From Microstegium vimineum (lineage: Eukaryota; Streptophyta; Magnoliopsida; Poales; Poaceae): 64,000 nucleotides of DNA. Positions 36,153 to 47,689 of this stretch are shown in pieces (positions within the stretch are counted from its first letter, which is position 1; each line of letters begins with the position of its first letter). A program made the translations under genes and the position numbers. Under the pieces are notes generated by a model, which saw only the letters and a list, made by a program, of their open reading frames with translations, ran no database searches and was not told the DNA's origin. Location: assembly GCA_022036555.1 (NCBI GenBank), contig CM039122.1, positions 54,262,693 to 54,326,692 of the forward strand. The letters run 5' to 3'.

Positions 36153-36259
36153 GGGGCCTGTTTAGAACTAACAAATTTCATAAGAATTGTGCAAGAATTT
36201 TATAGAAATTAGTTTATTTTCACAGAAATAAAAAAAAAATTTGTGTTCCAAACGGGTCC
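36153..36259. mobile_element. Short MITE of about 107 bp
   Basis: Left GGGGCCTGTTTAGAAC and right GTTCCAAACGGGTCC are imperfect inverted repeats. TA flanks both ends (36151-36152 and 36260-36261). The interior is AT-rich with AGAATTGTGCAAGAATTTTA. This GGCCTGTTT-type end is typical of grass MITEs. Confidence 0.55.
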
Positions 36260-36535
36260 TAGAGAGTAGCTTTACACTAAGGCCCTGGATTAATTAATGC
36301 ATTGCTCATTCTTTGCAAAGTTTTGTTCATTATTGACTTTCGGTGGTTTGGACTCATAGAAATTATGAAGCGATCCGAGGCGACGTTTTTTCTGAAGCAA
36401 CCATGTACTTCCTAGGATATGTTATGGTCACTAATAATCTTGGTTATGAACTAAGCAGTGAAATGCGAGTTCACATCTGTCCGAGTTCAAAATGTGGTGT
36501 TCTCATACCGAATATACATTGGAGATGCTAAAAGG

Positions 36536-38200
36536 TCATAAATGATGGCTAGAGGAGGGTGAATAGCCAAGATTGAAAACTAAAAACAAACTCAACAACA
36601 AGTTAGATAGCAAAGAGACGAAGCTTGACTTGCACTAGCCTACTAGGGGATGCAAAGCCACCTAACCACAATTTCTATCCTAATAAGCTCTAGGATCACA
36701 CAATGCCTACTCAAATCTAGTAGTCCTCTAGGCACAACCTAAAATACTAAGACAAGAATGAATAAGGTAATGCAAAAATGGGAAAGGTGATTATATCGCC
36801 GGGGAGATGTAGAGGATGAACCAATCAAGTGAATACCAAAGAAATCAATCAATCACAATAGACAATGGTTGACACTTGATTTTCTTCCAAGGTTCACTAG
36901 TTTACCAACTAGCTAGTCCCCGTTGTGGCAAGACACTCACTTGGAGGTTCACGCGCTAATTGGCATCACACGCCAAACCCGTCAACGGGTGCCGCACAAC
37001 CAACAAAAGATAAGACTATTGAAACACCACGAGCAATCCACTAGAGTTACCTTTGCGATCTCCCGCGGGGAAGGCACGAGAACCCCTCACAATCAACTTG
37101 TAGTCGACGGAGCACAATCATTCTCGATCTACCACCGCTGCTCCAAACCGTCTAGGTGATGGCAATCACCAAGAGTAACAAGAAATCTGCAGCGAGAACG
37201 CCTCCCAAGTGCCACTAGATGCAAGCTATATACGAAATGCACTTCGATCACTCAAACTCTTTTGAAAAATCACTAACCTAACATGGAGATGAGTGGGAGA
37301 GAGTTTGCTCAGCTCAAAGGAGTCTCAAGATGTTCAAATGTGCGAGAGAGAAACCCCAAAGCCGACCAACACATATTTATAGACCTCCCTCAAAGTCACT
37401 AGTCGTTGCTCTGTTAAGTTGGCGACGAACGCTCTTCACGGGGGCGACGGACGCTTCGTCGCAGCGTCTGACGCCTTGTCAGAACTAGCCGTTGGACTGA
37501 TGCACAAGCGACAGACGCTCCGTCGCCAGCGTCTGACGCCTTGTCCTCCAGCGTCCGGTGCCTTTCTTCAAACTGCACGTCTGCAGAGCCCTCTGGAAGC
37601 CCGACGAACGGTCTGTTGTTTCACGACGGACGCTGCGCCTCAGCGTCCGGCGCAAACTCGTTGCTCTCGGGTTTCTTAGAAAATTCCAAGAAATATTTCC
37701 GGACGCTCTGAATCAAAGTTCTCAGCGTCCGACGCCCTGATCTGCAACGTTCGGCACCTCTGCTTGATCCTCATTTGTCTCTGATCTTTTCAGTCTTGCT
37801 CCAATGTGCTAACCACTAAGATACCTCTTTAGTGAACACTTCTCGGCATGTTTTACTTGTCAATTATCATGGAGTATGTCATTAGGTCTTAAATGCACAT
37901 GCAATATAGATAACACCTAGTGGCACTTGACACACCACAATCACTTTTGCATTTTCCCTCTTAATAGTACGGTTGTCTAACCTAAGTGTGATCACACCCA
38001 CTTGGTGTCTTGACCACCAAAAGAAAAAACCTAGCAAAATACCTTTGCCTTGAATAGCTTATGGTCTTTCAATTTTCCTTCTTCTCCAAGTGTGAGCTTT
38101 TGCAATCACTTTGCTTCCTTGCTTGCTCTATCACTTGTCATCATCTTCTCTATATATATATATACTAAGCTTACTCAAACACTTAGAGTTAGGTTAGTAC
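36536..38200. repeat. Retrotransposon-like remnant (possible LTR fragment)
   Basis: The sequence from GGCTAGAGGAGGGTGAATAG onward resembles long non-coding LTR-type sequences common in grasses. At 37,420-37,740 the words GCGTCTGACGCC, AGCGTCCGGCGC and AGCGTCCGACGCC repeat many times, giving a degenerate GC-rich array. No coding domain is seen. I could not find paired LTRs or a target duplication, so the call is tentative. Confidence 0.35.
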
Positions 38201-38435
38201 CTTAGGTTTCATCAATTATCCAAAACATTAGAGATCTCTGATATGCGAGTTCAATATGTCTGCCAAAATCGGAGAAACTGACTCGTCCTACTTCGTCTCG
38301 TGTTAGTCCTAGCAGCGACGCGACTACCATGACGGCGGCGCCATAATTTGGGCTCGTGGAGGCGACGCGACGTGCTTTAGGCAAGCTGGAGTAACAATTG
38401 CACGACCTACGAGCAGAGGTAGTTAGGCAGCTATC

Positions 38436-38555
38436 GTGCGGCCTAGGCGAGCAGGAGCGATGGGTGTGGTTGTGCGACCTAGACAAGCGGAGGTAGCGGT
38501 CATGTGGCCTAGGCGAGCAGGAGCAACGATGGCGGCGTGGCCTAGGCGAGGTTAC
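38436..38555. repeat. Imperfect tandem array, 30-36 bp units
   Basis: The word GTGCGGCCTAGGCGAGCAGG and variants recur at about 38,436, 38,472, 38,502 and 38,535. The last copy is truncated. The array is non-coding. Confidence 0.6.
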
Positions 38556-41500
38556 CGAGGTACAGCGGTAGTGGTGGTGCGGCACGACGAGCAAGAACGA
38601 CAGCGCATAGTCGCGTCCTTGACGAGAGCAGCGGGAGATAGAGGAAGTTGAAAGACTACCACATAGCTCCAACAATCAACGACTCATCCCACTTGTACGT
38701 CTAGAAATTACCTAAACTATTGAGTGGAGAAACCCTTTTGTCATAATGGTGTTGTTCGTTTAATTGAAATTTGGCTTATGCTAAATGCTTATGTGAATTT
38801 AATTTGTTGTAAGAGTAAAACATTATTGGTTCGTTGAAAATTAGTGATGAAATAGTACTGACGAACCAAGCCAATGTATACAAGATGTTGATCATTCGGC
38901 GGATAAACGACTTAGAAAGTGATCAAGTTGAACTCGTTCCTACACAAAATGTTTATCTTTTATGGATTGTGTTATGGACCATGTAAACCAAAGGAAGCAA
39001 CATGCAGCGACTCATTGGCTACTCCTTGATACTAGGATAGATGTAGTATCTGGATACTGAACGTTTGAGTGTGAGGGCACACCGAATATGCACATAGTCG
39101 AGATATTCCCGGTGCCAAAGTGAAGTCCAAGAGAGGTCATTCCGTGAACATATCTAAGGGTAAGTATATTGATGTTGTCTCATATGTGATTCTCATACAA
39201 TGCCACGTAATTTTAAGTTGACTTAATTGATAACATATACAATGATTGTTTTTTAAGTTTCCTCGAAATAACTCATGACTCCTTAATTTATGTGCATAGA
39301 ATAAAAGTGAACTCGTGAGTTGCATGATAACAACAACTCATACAATAGTATAATATAGTTGTCTCGTAATTCTAAATCTTAGCTTATGAGGTGGTTATTT
39401 CGCGAAACAACAACATTTTGTCTCTCATCTTTCTCTTTCCTCCAATAAACAAAATCATAGGTGACATTACATGAGACGAGACCGTCTTACGTGTAGCAAT
39501 GTACCTATCCTAAGGATCCGCTTGGTCTGAGCCGAATACAAAATAGTGTCCTAATAAGTAACTGCGTTAGTTTTTTTTTTAGAATTTTTCTTTTTTTTTG
39601 AGAATTTATTAGTAAAAGGCTTTTGTGGTCGCATATAATTTTGGAGGAATCGGACGTGGGGTATTCTCCTTCACAGGCTGCATGCGTGGATCTGGCCCAT
39701 GGCTGTGCCTACTAGCGGCCTCTTGTATCATCTCATCTGCTGGCCTGGCCGCCGCAAGCCCGCAACGAACGGCCCGCCACCCCGGCTGAAATCTGCTGCC
39801 GCCCCCAAATGGCCAAAACAGCAGCGGTGCATTCGCGGCGCGCGCCCGCTGCCATTCAGTCGCTACTCGGGAAGTCGCCGCGAGTCCCTCGCCCGGCGCC
39901 CACGCCGTCGGCGGTCCGCCCGAGCCCTCGACGTGCCGCGCTGCGCGAGCCCGCGCGGAACGGCGTCCCGTCCTCTCCACACCACACGTCCCAGCCAGCA
40001 GTCCAACGAGCGGCGTGCCCACACCCGTAGCCGTAGCCCACGGTAGCACGCAGATCAGAGTACGGCCCGGCAGCCAGCAGTCGCCACGTTTGAAAGAGCA
40101 GCGTTTGTGTCAATGCACGTAGTCTTGTGCTCTGACTCGGAGGAAACTGTCCACAGGCGTCGGCTGGACTCGGATTAATGCCCGTGCAGACTTCCCAAGT
40201 TCTTGGCGGTGTCCGGCGAGCGTACATCAACGACGACCGGCACGACGCACATTAAACTACCGTAGGGTGGGCTACGCCGTTACCACACACACGGTGACAC
40301 TGACACGGTAAGTTGAACCTAACTTGGAGTTGTATACGTGCCACAGTGGGTGACTCCGAGACGCCGGTCCTTTCGGTTGACTGTTCTTTGAGGTGGAAAC
40401 TTTCTGGAAGTCTGGCCGTGTAGATTAATATACGCACTGTGTATTTGAATTTTGAAACGGAGCTATAGTAAAAGGTTTGTTATTTTTGGTGAGGTCACTT
40501 TTTCACTATTTGCTTCACGCTCCACATATGATCGAATCTTCTCCTCTGTCCCGTGTTCTTCGTTGGTTAAACCAAGAAGAAGAAGAAGCTGTTGTTTTCG
40601 GTAAAGCTAGCCTACGTCAAGATGAAACAGCCTTGTGGAATACTGGTGCATTATCCATCTCTCTCTACCTAACTCTTCCAAACATTTCACTGTTCGATCA
40701 AGCTTCTTGTGGGGTCACCGCATTAATTATTGTCCCCCGGAATTGAAGTAACAACTGACAGTACCTCCCAACCTTATTATGGAAACAAATTATGCAGTCC
40801 TGCTCAGCGCTGCGTATGTAATCCTAGTCTCCTCATGTTCATTTCAGAGCACACACTACATATATGAATGCTTTTGCCAATGCAACACTAGTTTCAGTAG
40901 TATATACTGTATATGTATATACCAAAGACTCACAGATATTCGGCTGGTTTGTTCAGAAGAGCACAGTGTGCACTAATTAAGCAGCAGCGTCGCTTTGTCT
41001 GGCAACAATTAAAGAATGCAGATCGAGCAGGTAGAAGAGGGCCCTGCATATATCTGCATACAGTATGCACGTATACACCAGGAGTTGCTTAATTGCTGGC
41101 ATCAAGATGCTAATCAAGGACGAGGTACGGTGCGATGGACGAGTCCAGTGCAAGGCCAAACGGGCGAGACGAACGGAAAGGAAAAAGGCGACGTGTGCGC
41201 TGCGCCCGCGCGCATCCGATGCATGATGGTTGGTAAGGGATGGCGGCGACTCACCTGACGGCTAAAGCTATCGTGCGACCCACGCCAAGACGTACGGGCG
41301 CGGGACAGCAGCAGCTGCCGAGGCGAACCATGCGATCGAGAACAGGTGCGACGGCGACGCGGCGCGCGGAACGCCGGCCGGACGGGTCGGACCCCCGGCA
41401 GCTAGCGTACCCAACACACGCTGCCTTTTCATCCCTTACCTGACCTCCACGCACGGATGCGCCAGGAACCTAAAGTATTCGAGCGAACGAGGGCCACTCT

Positions 41501-41964
41501 CTGGAAGTCTGGAGTGATGCAAGAATATTTATAGGTCTCGTTTACATTGTGGTTGATGCTGTTTGCCTGCACTTGCCACTTGGGCTGGCTTTAATTTCGG
41601 ACAGGAATTTGTGCACGCTAGCTGTGTGGGGGATTCTGTGAAATCGCATCGCGGAGAGATCAGGTTTTGTTGCTAATTAAAGACGATGCGTTTCATACAT
41701 GATGCGTTCAGCGAGTTCAGACTGGAGGCAGACACTACTGTAGTGCAGGAGCTGTGCCCTGAACAGGGAAGAACAGCTTCAGCTATATATATACAGAGCT
41801 GATTTGGTCAGCCTACGTCATTGTAGGCGTCGCCTTCTTCCACTTATGGTTGCATACACTTGTGAGCTTAGTTACAACGTGCTCTCCTCTCACTTATTAG
41901 GGATCTGTAAGTGATCTACTGCCGCACAAACGTTATATCATAGAACGAACGTGCGAGCGGAGCG

Positions 41965-42165
41965 GCCCAACCCACACACACCACGCCACCCCCCGCATGG
42001 GACACACACGCACGCACACCGCGCACCCCCACGACACGCACACGCCACCCCCGCCGTCCCCCCCCCCCCCCCACAACCCCTTCCCACCGCACGGCCACAC
42101 ACACACCCACCCCGACACACGCGCACGGATACACGCGGCCTCTCCCCACCGCGACACCCCCACCC
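41965..42165. repeat. CACACG/CACACC-rich low-complexity stretch with a poly(C) run
   Basis: Roughly 200 bp of degenerate CA-rich repeats on the plus strand, with a run of about 14 C at 42,059-42,072. The open frames on both strands reflect this repeat only. Confidence 0.8.
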
Positions 42166-42294
42166 CCTCCGCGCGGCCCTGCTCCTCGCCGCCGTCGCCC
42201 ACATGGCCGTCGTGCCCCCTCTGAAACAAAAGAAAAAACGAAAATTAAAAAAAACAGAAAACATTGATAAAAATACAACTAAACCGATCTAATT

Positions 42295-42735
42295 TTGAAA
42301 CATCAGGAAACAACACTTGCAACATATATCTAATAGCACATGAAACATGTGTCGGTACCCCCCAGCTGTAACACCAGATCTAAATTTGAAACATACAAAT
42401 GAAACATTTGTAACATACATACTGACACAGTTGAAACACCAGTTCAAACACATGAAACATGCGTATGAAACACTTGAACAAACAACACATGACTAGGAGA
42501 GTAAAAGAAACAACAATAACAAACTAATTGAAACAAACACGAATCTGAAACAAAAAATAACATTTGCTAGAAGCAAAACAGAAACATCGTCTAACTACTA
42601 CTTGAAACATTGATACTGACTTCCAGAAACCCACAAAAATAACACAATGAAATAACCCCAAAAACATCCTGAGAGAAACAAAAACGTATATTTGCCAGAA
42701 ACATTCAAAGCACACTCCTTGAAACATCATGGAAT
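42295..42735. repeat. A-rich stretch with dispersed TGAAACA words
   Basis: GAAACA or TGAAACAT occurs more than fifteen times in about 440 bp with irregular spacing. I see no coding potential. It may be part of a transposon interior. Confidence 0.6.
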
Positions 42736-44590
42736 CTGCTACTGAAACAGAATAAGAATGTCTTTTGAACCACGCAGATGAAAGCGGGTAGGAGAAATGC
42801 TCGCCGGAACCCTAGGCCACCGAAGTTGGAGAGAGGAGGACAAATGGAAATGAGGGTGAAAGAGGAGGCCTACCTCGCCCATATCACCGCCGGATCTGAC
42901 GGATTTACGGCCAGCCCCGCCGGATCTAGCTAAAATCGGCACAACCATGGTTGGGTCAACTCCCCAGTCCACCGCCGCCCTCTCCTTCGCTGAAACCCTA
43001 GCTCATCCCCTTCCGGAGATGGAGGAGAAAAGCAAGAGAGGCAAAAGGAGGGGGAGGAGCAGGTCCCCATGGTGTCCGCCGCCGCCGCCCCTCGTGCGAA
43101 AATCCACGAGGTCCGTGGCCGCCGCCGCCGGTTCCGCGTGGATCTGCACCGCCATGGGGAGGAGGAAAGAGGGATAAGGGAGGAGGAGGCGGGAGGCGGG
43201 AGGAGCTCGCCACCGTCGCCGTCGTCCTGTCGAGGAGAGAAAGAGAAAGTGAGCGAGAGAGAGTGGGACGCGTGTGCGTGCGGGTCGCTCCTCCCCCCTT
43301 CGCGGTGTGGCCGGGTGGACGCGTGTCCGGGTGTGCGCGCGTCGGGCACGCGCGGTGGGCGCGGCCCAGTGGGCTCCCGACACGTGTTCGACGGCGTCGA
43401 ATGGTATCCTGGTCAGCATTACCGCACTTATTATGGTTGCATACACTTGTGTTGCGGATTTGCGGTAATCACTGTCTGGCTGTTGGGCACAAGGATACTA
43501 GCTTGCGTCGACTTCGATCTCGCCATAATGCACACGCGCGTTTCCTGCTAGCCATATATATAGTCCCACTCCCATCAAGATCATGCACGTTGCTAGATAT
43601 AGCTAGCTAGCTAGCTGCTAGGACCGTATACAGTTGCTAGTAAAGTTGTTCGGTCCAGTCGCTTTTAGACGCACGCACTGCACGTCGTCGGACACGGACG
43701 ACGGACGACGTACGCTTTGTTAGATCGGCCGGACTCATCTTTCGTAACCCCTGCGGACGTTGCTATTGCTTCTCCGGCCTCGTTATTAATTATAATAAGG
43801 GCCATCGCCGTCAGCTCTGGTTACCGTTGCTCGTCCGGCCACCGTCCCTTTGGCACCGTTATATCCACATCATCGTATCCCTGCACGCTACGCAACCCAA
43901 AATTACCTACAGTACATGGTTATTATTTGGTAGACTGCATGCGGCCCGTCTGCAGTTGGCCCCGCGCTAGCTCGTTCCATGGCCCATTCAGCACAACAAG
44001 TCAACCGCGACTGGCCAAACTGCTTGGAAATGTTCACGACCAGTACCCATGGACCATGGTTCGTCCGTTTCTCTCGGTTCCACGCATCATTCTGCCTGTG
44101 TGCCACGTAAGTTTCTACGGCGGCAGGTCTTCCATGCATGCAATGCATGGATCGGAATCGGATCATCGGAGCTACCACTACCATGCATGCAGCATGCATG
44201 TGACTCGTCACGCGGTGCTCGCTGGCCGCTGGGCAATGGAGCCCAGCCGCTAGCTAGCCCACGGCCGGCGTTGGATGTCATGCTGGTGTCAGCGGGACAT
44301 CATCACCAGCCTGCCAGAGCGCCAGGTTGACCACGCCGTGGTCTCTCTCTGCAACCTGCACATGGCAAACGGAAGCGGTGGGTGGCCTGGCCTGGCCTGG
44401 CCCGGGGAGGCAGAGAGACAGGGACACTTGGGGCTGATTCTGATTTGGTGGGCCTTATACTCTGTAGGCCTTTTCTTTTCTTCGCACAGCTTGCTACTAG
44501 TGTAAGTACGTGTACCTATATAATCCACATTTAAGTAGTAGTACTTCCTTTTCGATCTTTTAATATCAATCATCGGGTCGCTTTAAGATT

Positions 44591-44595
44591 ATGTA
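44591..44595. repeat. Target site duplication ATGTA, left copy
   Basis: ATGTA directly precedes the TG of the 5' LTR. The same five bases follow the CA of the 3' LTR at 54104-54108. A 5-bp duplication is standard for LTR retrotransposons. Confidence 0.9.
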
Positions 44596-45424
44596 TGTTG
44601 ATGCCGTTTTGTTTACATGTCAATATTAAACTAATTGTATTGATTGGTAAAGGGGTTCCTCATCGGCATCAATGGGCTATCGGTTTCATTACCGATGGAA
44701 GCAGAAGAATCTGCCGATGGTGGATGTGATAGAAGAAACGTCAAGGGAGAAAAGGAAAGACATTTGCCGATGAGAAAATGTTGCCGATAAAAGTAGAAGA
44801 ATATTATCGATAGAAAGGTATTGCTGATGGACAAAGGATGTGGCTGACGTCAGCAGAAAGCTACCGATGGCAATAAGAGGAAGGTTACAGATTCGAAAGA
44901 GTCTGCTGATGGAAGGCTTCATCGTAAAAGAAACGAATAAGGAAACTGATGATTTTATACCAGTGTTATTGTCGTTGTTTGAGTCCTACTCTTGTACGAG
45001 TCGTTTTATTTCCTTAAAAATAGGAGTTCTGTTTAGGTATGAGTCGTGTCTATTTGCAACTCCTGTTACCGGAGTATAAATATGTACCCAGGGGCGATGT
45101 ATCAGGAGATATTCAATACAATCAAACAAATCTATTATTTTCGTCTTACTTTTTCAGCATCCACTTTTTCGCATTAGTCTTAGTTTATCTACGAGTTCTT
45201 ACGATCTCGACGGGCTGCATCTACAAGATCTCCGTCTACCTCACGAGTTCCGCTTTTTGAGCAATCTGAGCCTTGACGTCCGGGCGCATCGCCGTCGTCT
45301 CGTTCATCGTTGTTCTAGTTATCATCCTTGTCGATTAACTGGTCAAATCGACTAGCACACCTTGGATATCGAGTTCGGGTATAAGCCCGAGGTGTTCGCA
45401 GATCTGACGCTTTTTGTGTCAACA
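44596..45424 (+). repeat. 5' LTR (829 bp)
   Basis: It pairs with 53275-54103. Ends are TGTTGA...TCAACA. A TATA box (TATAAATA) at 45075-45082 probably drives the genomic RNA, and the same box is near 53,754 in the 3' copy. The first 280 bp hold many CCGAT/ATCGG words (44,661; 44,679; 44,691; 44,713; 44,767; 44,783 and others). Confidence 0.93.
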
Positions 45425-45431
45425 CCTCTTT

Positions 45432-45449
45432 TGGCACACCCGGTGAGAC
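45432..45449 (+). other. Candidate primer binding site
   Basis: TGGCACACCCGGTGAGAC starts seven bases after the LTR and begins with TGG, as expected for pairing to a tRNA 3' CCA end. I cannot assign the tRNA. Confidence 0.4.
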
Positions 45450-45475
45450 GCTAGATATATCTCTTGATCAAGATC

Positions 45476-47689
45476 ATGGGTGGTTCTACTGACGTTGATC
45501 CAAAGAACGTCATTGAAGTCTCCGAAGCAGATCTGAAAGATGATCAGAAGCAAGCTATGGAGCAGGCTATGGAGGAATACAAGCAGCTATATCTAAAGTC
45601 CTTCAGCCTAAGCAGGTGCGGCGAAGCTATCCAGAAGCACGACCCGCCGTTGCCGTGGTAGGTCACTTTCGACGTCAATCCTGCTAAATTACAAGAGATG
45701 ATTAATTCTGCATTAAATCAAGCGTTAATTAACCATTCTGCGGTGCTGTCCAATACTGTATACAATGTCGTTATGCAATCTTTCAAAGAAGGACAGACAC
45801 CCCATTACGTTGGTCCGGCGTATCATCAACCTGGATCGACATCTACTGTGACTCCATCGGCGGTCCTAGCGACATCTTCCCAACCTGCGAAGCCGTCTGC
45901 CGGTGAAATTACTCCACCCAGATCAAGCCCTGTGAGCGTCATTCGGCTAAATACAGATCCGATAGCATAGGAGATGTCAGGACCCGTGATCCAGAGTCAA
46001 CCAATTCCTGCTAGCTGGTGGGGATACGGTATGCCTCCAAATTCGTCTGCCAACGCTAAGTTGATCCGAGGTGACAATGCGGCGGGGAAGGCCCCTGTGG
46101 AATCGGCAATATCAGCACAGCCGACGAATCCAGTGGCACGTTATGCTACGTCTTCGCCAAATATGCAGTTGCCACCAGAGAATTTCCAGATGGTGGTGCC
46201 CAAAGTGCCTTACGGGCAACCATCGACAAGTTCTTTGCCGATGCAATAAGATTTGGCAATGGTAAACCACCCCACGATGATGTCAAATCCTTACGCTGGG
46301 GCACTGGTGCATCAAGGAGGCCAATTTGATTGTTCCAGGGTGCAGGAGCAGAAGGCGCAGGGTAACCATCAATTATCGGCAAATTATATGTCGATAACTT
46401 ATAATCCCGTATGGACCAGTCCAATTCAACAGCAGGCGGTTCGACCTAGATACCAGATAGCGGGAGTACAATAGTACCATTACCCGACGAGCACTCAGAA
46501 TGAAACATCGGTGCATCGACCGATGAATATCATGCCGCAGTATGGTGCCGCACTTGCGCCGACCGGACCAATTTACTCGCCACAAAGGCAAGAAGGAATG
46601 TATCCGCCGGCCCAGCCAATTAATATTCAGCCGATCCATCGGCAAGATCAGGACGGGTACTGGGTCGATAAAATAGCCGAAGTGATGAAAGAACAGTTCG
46701 ACATCAAGCCTAAGGTCAATACATACTCTTATTGAACGCCGTACCCTCAGGCCTACGACCTGATTCCTCTCCCAAATCGGTACAAGGTGCCAGATTTTAC
46801 AAAATTCTCTGGCCAAGATGATACATCGACGATGGAGCACATCAACCGCTTCATTATCCAATGTGGGGAGGCAGCTAGCAGAGATGAGCTAAGGGTGAGA
46901 TTGTTCTCGTCGTCTTTGTCTGGATCGGTGTTTACGTGGTTTATCTCGCTTCCTCCAAATTCTGTGATTACTTGGGCCGATCTGGAGAAACAGTTTCACA
47001 AGTACTTCTTCTCTGGCGTTCATGAGAAGAGGATCACTGATTTGGTCAAGCTGAAGCAGCGCAATGATGAATCGGTAGAAAGCTTCGTCCAAAGGCTTCG
47101 GGACGTAAAGAATAAATGTTACAGTTTAGTACTGGATGATCGACAATTGGTGGATTTGGCTTTCCAAGGATTACTGTCACACATCAAGGATAAATATGCA
47201 TCTCAAGAATTCGAAAGCCTCATCAATCTCGTGCAGAGAGTTGCCGACTAAGAAGTTAAAGTCTTCGAACCTAGAAAGACTTGGAACAAGAAGGTGTCTT
47301 TCATTGAGCAAGAAGAAGATTCTCAGTCAGACGAAGGGACGGATATCGGCGTTGCTGAGTGGGTAAAAGATAAGAAGCCGATATCCTGTCCATTTGGTCG
47401 GAAGGAGGCTGAAAGGTTTACTTTCGATACTGCTAAAGCCAATGGAATATTTCACCTATTGCTTCAAGAAGGGCGGATTAATCTGGCGCCTAATCAAGTA
47501 ATTCCATCGGCTGAAGAGCTTAGAAGGATGAGGTACTGTAAATGGCATGATGCAACCTCACACAGTACCAATGATTGCAAAGTTTTTAGGCAACAGTTGT
47601 AGTCAGAAATCGAATCTGGGCGAATCAAGTTTGAAAACTCTAAAGCTCAGAGGCCGATGAAGATTGACTAGCATCCATTTCCAACTAAT
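45476..47689 (+). pseudogene. gag region of the retrotransposon, broken by in-frame stops
   Basis: One reading frame runs from the ATG at 45476 through the gag region and on to the protease region. It is interrupted only by stop codons: TAG 45659, TAG 45968, TAA 46247, TAG 46472, TGA 46733, TAA 47249, TAG 47600 and TAG 47669. The part at 46,787-47,251 is a recognisable retrotransposon gag (capsid) domain, with FTWFISLPPNSVITWADLEK, FHKYFF and VESFVQRLRD. The first 1.2 kb is Pro/Gln-rich. No frameshift is needed over this length. Most stops could come from Gln (CAA/CAG) or Trp codons by one C-to-T or G-to-A change. Confidence 0.8.

Larger units (their letters stand above)
41844..43451. repeat. 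21-bp direct repeats bracketing a 1.57-kb interval
   Basis: The word TTATGGTTGCATACACTTGT plus G is identical at 41844-41864 and 43431-43451. The interval between contains a CACA-rich stretch, an A-rich GAAACA-repeat stretch and a GC-rich block, unlike its flanks. This suggests an inserted unit, but I see no terminal inverted repeats directly inside the direct repeats. Confidence 0.5.
35801..44590. other. Intergenic region without a supported gene
   Basis: I see no coding region with homology or spliced structure here. The GC-rich parts at 39,690-40,050, 41,100-41,450 and 42,740-43,400 contain long compositional open frames on both strands, which I do not accept as genes. Transposon remnants and repeats are listed separately. 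From 43,560 to 44,590 the sequence is mixed, with TAGC/CATGCATG words common in grass intergenic DNA. Confidence 0.4.

Noticed and set aside
39609..40230. Minus-strand open frames of 124-146 codons
   Set aside because: GC-driven, overlapping open frames on the other strand, no family features and no supporting splice or promoter signals that I can see.
41916..42292. Gly/Val/Arg-rich and His/Pro/Thr-rich open frames on opposite strands
   Set aside because: They are the translation of a CACA/CACACG low-complexity repeat.
42930..43610. Overlapping open frames up to 160 codons, with a CTGAAACCCTAGCTC segment that looks like a gene start
   Set aside because: No conserved domain. The frames overlap on both strands and the composition is GC-rich. 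It may be a transposon interior or an old gene fragment, but nothing specific can be supported.
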